A stretch of 7,686 nucleotides of DNA, taken from the NCBI GenBank assembly GCA_030596365.1, contig JAUVKG010000123.1, forward strand, positions 1-7,686, read 5' to 3'. Every line of letters starts with the position of its first letter. Position 1 is the first letter of the stretch. The stretch comes from Chlamydiota bacterium (GTDB lineage: Bacteria; Auribacterota; UBA3054; B51-G9). Below, piece after piece: positions 5,302 to 7,686 of this stretch. Below the pieces are notes generated by a model. The model was not told the DNA's origin. It saw nothing but the letters and a program-made list of their open reading frames with translations, and made no database searches. A program made the position numbers and the translations under genes.

Positions 5302-5335
5302 ATTGCGCGAAAGCGCAATTCGCGCACTAGCGCGA
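5302..5335. repeat. Tandem double-hairpin element, copy B
   Basis: ATTGCGC (5302-5308) pairs with GCGCAAT (5313-5319) around GAAA, and then TCGCGC (5320-5325) pairs with GCGCGA (5330-5335) around ACTA. It lies one base beyond the gpsA stop codon and shares TACCATTGCGC and GCGCAATTCGCGC with the copy at 2029-2062. Confidence 0.88.
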
Positions 5336-5336
5336 C

Positions 5337-6428
5337 TCATCCCATGGTCAAAGTTACTCTCAAGCGTAACAATTGCAATTTAAGCCATTTTTCTATTTTT
5401 TTACCTATCGCGAATTCAGATTTTTTCTCTCTTGTCATTAACGATGTAAGCGCGGTTTGTATGTCCATATTTTCGTACAGTACTTTGTAAACCACTTCAG
5501 TAACCGGCATTACAATTTTCAATCTTATAGCAAGTTCATGAATCGCTTTTGCATTACGATAACTTTCTACAACACCAACTGAGGCATTAAGTGCATCCTC
5601 GACAGACATACCTTTTGCAATCCTTTCGCCAAAAGCGCGGTTACGGCCGTGTTTACTGAAACACGTTGTTATTAAATCACCAACGCCTGCAAGGCCGAAA
5701 AAAGATTCAACCTTTCCGCCCATTGCAGTGCCGAACCTGATCATTTCCACAAGCGAGCGCGTAACAAGTGCGGATTTAGCATTATCGCCATATTCGCACC
5801 CATCAACAACTCCAGCAGCAACAGCGATAATATTTTTAAGAGTTGCGCTGTATTCAACGCCGATAATATCTGTATTTGAATAAACACGCAGCGTTTCGCA
5901 TGAAAAAACTTCCTGCACAAATTCTGCGAGAGATCTCTGCTCGGATGCAGAAGTTACAGCAGTCGGCATTTTACGCGCGACTTCTTCCGCATGACTTGGT
6001 CCTGAAAGTGTTGCGACTTGCGGCAGGCCTGTTTCTTCGGAAATGACCTGGCTCATTCTTTTCAATGTTCCCGCTTCTAATCCTTTAGCAACATTTACAA
6101 AAGGTGCAGGTTCTTTTAAAGCACCTGCAACTTTGTGAGCCACTTCCCGCATCACATGAGAAGGAACTGCCATAACAATCAATCTGGTATTTAGTAATGC
6201 GTCATCGATGTCACTTGTAAAAATGAGTTTTTCTGGCAAAGGTATTCCCGGCAAATAACGATAATTCTGTCGGGCTTTTATAAGTTCTCTAGTATATTCA
6301 GGAAAAGCGCCCCATATTTGCACATCATATCCTTTTTCGTACAGTAAGACTCCGAGCGCGGTACCCCATGCGCCATCGCCTATTACGGTAACTTTCATTC
6401 CATTTTTTGGTGAAGTATAGTCGATCAT
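5337..6428 (-). CDS. gpsA: NAD(P)-dependent glycerol-3-phosphate dehydrogenase
   Basis: GpsA reduces dihydroxyacetone phosphate to sn-glycerol 3-phosphate, the backbone for membrane phospholipids, in the cytoplasm. At 363 residues it is slightly longer than the usual 330-340. The Rossmann motif GDGAWGTALG is at 17-26, MAVPSH at 86-91, VAKGLE with Lys115 at 113-118, and the substrate-loop signature LSGPSHAEEV at 141-150. The catalytic Lys198 is in YSATLKNIIAV, followed by GDNAKSALVTRSLVEM (214-229) and LAGVGDLITTC with SKHGRNRAFG (about 246-267). ATG 6426-6428 gives ten residues before the family-typical MKVTVIG; the internal ATG at 6396-6398 is an equally possible start. Neither has a proper Shine-Dalgarno. 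The extreme C-terminus (about the last 15 residues) is atypical and runs straight into the double-hairpin element. All key residues are present, so the enzyme should be active. Confidence 0.97.
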   Translation of the reverse strand: MIDYTSPKNGMKVTVIGDGAWGTALGVLLYEKGYDVQIWGAFPEYTRELIKARQNYRYLPGIPLPEKLIFTSDIDDALLNTRLIVMAVPSHVMREVAHKVAGALKEPAPFVNVAKGLEAGTLKRMSQVISEETGLPQVATLSGPSHAEEVARKMPTAVTSASEQRSLAEFVQEVFSCETLRVYSNTDIIGVEYSATLKNIIAVAAGVVDGCEYGDNAKSALVTRSLVEMIRFGTAMGGKVESFFGLAGVGDLITTCFSKHGRNRAFGERIAKGMSVEDALNASVGVVESYRNAKAIHELAIRLKIVMPVTEVVYKVLYENMDIQTALTSLMTREKKSEFAIGKKIEKWLKLQLLRLRVTLTMG

Positions 6429-6653
6429 GATCTATTTATTAATTATTAATTAATTGTTCGGTGTTCGGTGTTCAATTTAATTCGATTTAAGAACAAGGAA
6501 CACCGATTTAAGATTTCAGAAGATAATTATGAATTAAAATCAAAAATCGTTAATCCTTGTTCGATGTTCGCGAAGCGCCCGGAGTATTTCGGGCGGTGTT
6601 CGGTAATCAGGTGTCAGTGTTCAGAGTTCAGGTGTCAGAAAATCACTCTGTAT

Positions 6654-6695
6654 CCCCTACTTTACTAAGGAGGGGTGCCCGCAGGGCGGGGTGGT
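6654..6695. repeat. GC-rich REP-like palindromic element
   Basis: CCCCT-A-CTT pairs with AAG-G-AGGGG (6654-6675) around TACT with one mismatch. It is followed by GCCC/GGGC (6677-6687) and GGGGTGGTT. The layout of C-run/G-run hairpin followed by GGGG resembles the element at 7195-7220. No RAYT-type transposase is in the window. Confidence 0.55.
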
Positions 6696-6744
6696 TCTCC
6701 ATCAATTCATCCAACGAAGTAACATGTACTCATGTTCATCCATC

Positions 6745-6760
6745 CCCGGCATTCGCCGGG
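6745..6760. repeat. Perfect hairpin, CCCGGC / GCCGGG
   Basis: Six-base GC arms at 6745-6750 and 6755-6760 pair around ATTC, 24 bases past the stop codon of the pterin-enzyme gene. No T-run follows on the minus strand. Confidence 0.75.
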
Positions 6761-6770
6761 CGCTACGCGA

Positions 6771-6794
6771 ATCCATCAATCCATCAATCCATTG
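6771..6794. repeat. Octamer repeat ATCCATCA overlapping a gene end
   Basis: ATCCATCA is present at 6771-6778 and 6779-6786, with a partial third copy (ATCCATTG) at 6787-6794. The array overlaps the last codons of the pterin-enzyme gene; its TGA stop (6784-6786) lies within the second unit. Confidence 0.85.
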
Positions 6795-7167
6795 GTTCAT
6801 ATGTTACACAAAAGTTATCTGTTTCGCAAAGGGTGATTGATTTTACAATTGCCTTAGTGTTTTTATTTTTTATCACTTTGCTCATCTGAACAAAAATCCA
6901 TTTTGCGACATTTTCGCTTGTTGGATTTTTGTCATTAAATTCTTTCAAGCAATTCAAATTTTTGTGATCAAGTGTTTCGTTCAAAAGATTGTGTAAATTT
7001 TTGTAAATAAAAAGATAATCTATTCCTAAGCCCGTTTCGTCTAATTCATCGCATTTTACGGCGATCTCAACTTTCCAGTTGTGACCGTGCAACCCTTCAG
7101 CAGAACCATCCGGCCATTTAAGGAAATGCGCCGCGCAAAAGTCATCTTTTACTTTTATCAGATACAT
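6784..7167 (-). CDS. 6-pyruvoyltetrahydropterin synthase/QueD family (COG0720), PTPS-III-like
   Basis: This 127-residue protein is a T-fold pterin enzyme acting on 7,8-dihydroneopterin (triphosphate). The zinc ligands are His14 (AAH), His27 and His29 (LHGHNW). Asp67-His68 (LDHKNLN), PTSE (82-85) and Glu115 (LCETDNF, substrate anchor) are all present. In QueD the catalytic Cys sits four residues before the first His of HGH; here that position is Ala23 (codon GCT). Glu24 sits three before it, giving the ExxHGH motif. That pattern is known from PTPS-III enzymes, which cleave dihydroneopterin triphosphate towards 6-hydroxymethyldihydropterin and so replace FolB in folate synthesis. I therefore infer a folate role rather than queuosine, but activity is not proven. 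The ATG is at 7165-7167 without a clear Shine-Dalgarno. No other pterin or folate gene is nearby. Confidence 0.92.
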   Translation of the reverse strand: MYLIKVKDDFCAAHFLKWPDGSAEGLHGHNWKVEIAVKCDELDETGLGIDYLFIYKNLHNLLNETLDHKNLNCLKEFNDKNPTSENVAKWIFVQMSKVIKNKNTKAIVKSITLCETDNFCVTYEPMD

Positions 7168-7194
7168 GTTCTTTGTCGCACCGGGTATTGTACT

Positions 7195-7220
7195 CCCCCT
7201 TTTATAAAGGGGGTAGGGGG
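7195..7220. repeat. C-run/G-run palindromic element
   Basis: CCCCCTTT (7195-7202) pairs perfectly with AAAGGGGG (7206-7213) around TAT, followed by TA and GGGGG. It lies about 28 bases upstream of the pterin-enzyme start and downstream of aconitase. Read on the minus strand the stem is not followed by a T-run, so it is not a standard terminator. Confidence 0.8.
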
Positions 7221-7334
7221 ATTTTATCAGGTGCTTGGAGGAAATTGAAATTAGCTATCGCAAATTACAATTTATTTTCCCAGTGTTTGCTTATTAATTT
7301 ATTGCTAAATGTTTCCACCTTCCCACCTTCCGAC

Positions 7335-7686
7335 TCATTTCATTTGATTCAGGATTCCGCCTTCGAGGATAGTTTCAATTTGTTCAGAAGTAAGATTGTG
7401 ATTTAATTCGATCACATCTCCCGATATTAATTTAGCGGTAATTGTATTATTATTTTTCAATTGCGAGCGAATATTTTCGATTAGTACGTAATCATTTTCG
7501 TTTATTTTATCATAATCCTCATTATTTAAGAATGTCAGGGGCAAAATACCGAAATTAACAAGATTTTCTTTATGAATTCTTTCATAAGATTTTGCCGCGA
7601 CGATTTTTATTCCAAGATACATAGGGCAAATCGCTGCATGTTCACGTGAACTTCCCTGCCCATAACTTTCTCCCGCGACAATAATT
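7335..7686 (-). CDS. acn: Aconitate hydratase, C-terminal swivel domain (partial)
   Basis: Aconitase interconverts citrate and isocitrate with a 4Fe-4S cluster in the TCA cycle, in the cytoplasm. The last 117 residues are in the window; the gene extends past the right edge, and the apparent Met start at 7620-7622 is internal. The swivel domain signature IIVAGESYGQGSSREHAA is intact, including the Gly-Ser-Ser-Arg substrate loop. It is followed by CPMYLGIKIVAAKSYERIH and NLVNFGILPLTF, which are close to the compact (about 640 residue) bacterial aconitases. The C-terminal LTSEQIETILEGGILNQMK matches the end of those enzymes, so the TGA stop at 7335-7337 is natural. The cluster-binding cysteines would be upstream, outside the window. 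3-Isopropylmalate or homoaconitate dehydratase is less likely, because their swivel domain is usually a separate small subunit. Confidence 0.93.
   Translation of the reverse strand, partial: IIVAGESYGQGSSREHAAICPMYLGIKIVAAKSYERIHKENLVNFGILPLTFLNNEDYDKINENDYVLIENIRSQLKNNNTITAKLISGDVIELNHNLTSEQIETILEGGILNQMK

Larger units (their letters stand above)
6429..6783. other. Repetitive mosaic spacer between the pterin gene and gpsA
   Basis: No gene is supported in these 355 bases. They contain TTAATTATTAATTAATT beside the gpsA start, and TGTTCGG x 2 (6455-6468). An 8-base inverted repeat CGGTGTTC/GAACACCG (6466-6473 and 6498-6505) follows. There is a hairpin CGCCCG/CGGGCG (6576-6595), and TCAGGTGTCAG occurs twice, 21 bases apart (6607-6617 and 6628-6638). 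The remaining hairpins, including AACATG/CATGTT (6721-6736), and an octamer repeat are near the pterin gene. Forward frames here are open by chance only. Confidence 0.7.

Noticed and set aside
6557..6889. 110-codon plus-strand frame with a hydrophobic end
   Set aside because: It runs through repeat-rich spacer and then antisense to the pterin enzyme; its hydrophobic tail is the complement of Lys/Asn codons in that gene.
6784..7167. Straightforward queD assignment with a preQ1 link
   Set aside because: The catalytic Cys is absent, no other queuosine gene is nearby, and no preQ1 riboswitch-like sequence was recognised.
7195..7213. Intrinsic terminator of aconitase
   Set aside because: The stem is strong, but on the minus strand it is followed by AGTACAATAC, not a T-run, and it sits 120 bases past the stop codon.
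7173..7406. Plus-strand frame preceded internally by GGAGG at 7238
   Set aside because: The product begins in a palindromic element and ends antisense to aconitase; the GGAGG belongs to a motif also found at 4392, where no gene follows.

Overview
The window is an AT-rich bacterial chromosome segment in which every supportable gene lies on the minus strand, so it reads from right to left. No tRNA, rRNA, transposase, phage gene or CRISPR array is visible. The genes are mostly housekeeping or widely conserved. The sparse Shine-Dalgarno sequences, lipoproteins, abundant unknown membrane proteins and spacers full of palindromes and 7-8 bp tandem repeats suggest an uncultured, probably Gram-negative lineage. 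A planctomycete of the Phycisphaerae type is my best guess, but it is weakly supported and no marker gene settles it.

Layout in transcription order (right to left). 7686-7335 is the C-terminal swivel domain of aconitase (cut by the window edge). 7167-6784 is a COG0720 pterin enzyme (QueD/PTPS family) that lacks the usual catalytic Cys but keeps an ExxHGH motif. 6428-5337 is glycerol-3-phosphate dehydrogenase GpsA. 5182-4430 is a proteasome-like Ntn-hydrolase resembling Anbu, with Ser at position 2. 4359-3571 is a sugar-phosphate isomerase/epimerase-type TIM barrel. 3264-2512 is a multi-pass membrane protein that overlaps 2543-2070, a DUF2752 membrane protein. 1822-656 is an exported protein with three carboxypeptidase-regulatory-like beta domains. 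490-317 is a small, very basic protein. 285-1 is the N-terminus of a lipoprotein peptidyl-prolyl isomerase (cut by the window edge).

The genes do not form one obvious pathway. Two local units stand out: the overlapping membrane pair (3264-2070), and the small basic ORF 31 bases upstream of the PPIase lipoprotein. Aconitase serves the TCA cycle, GpsA phospholipid synthesis, and the pterin enzyme folate or queuosine synthesis.

The most distinctive non-coding trait is the spacers. Most contain short perfect hairpins, often just behind a stop codon, and several carry 7-8 bp tandem arrays. Two hairpin types occur twice in the window. In one pair the outer stem bases differ but pairing is kept. 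In the other, a tandem double hairpin recurs downstream of two unrelated genes. A 186-base stretch at 3369-3554 is bounded by 13-base inverted repeats and holds three further hairpins.
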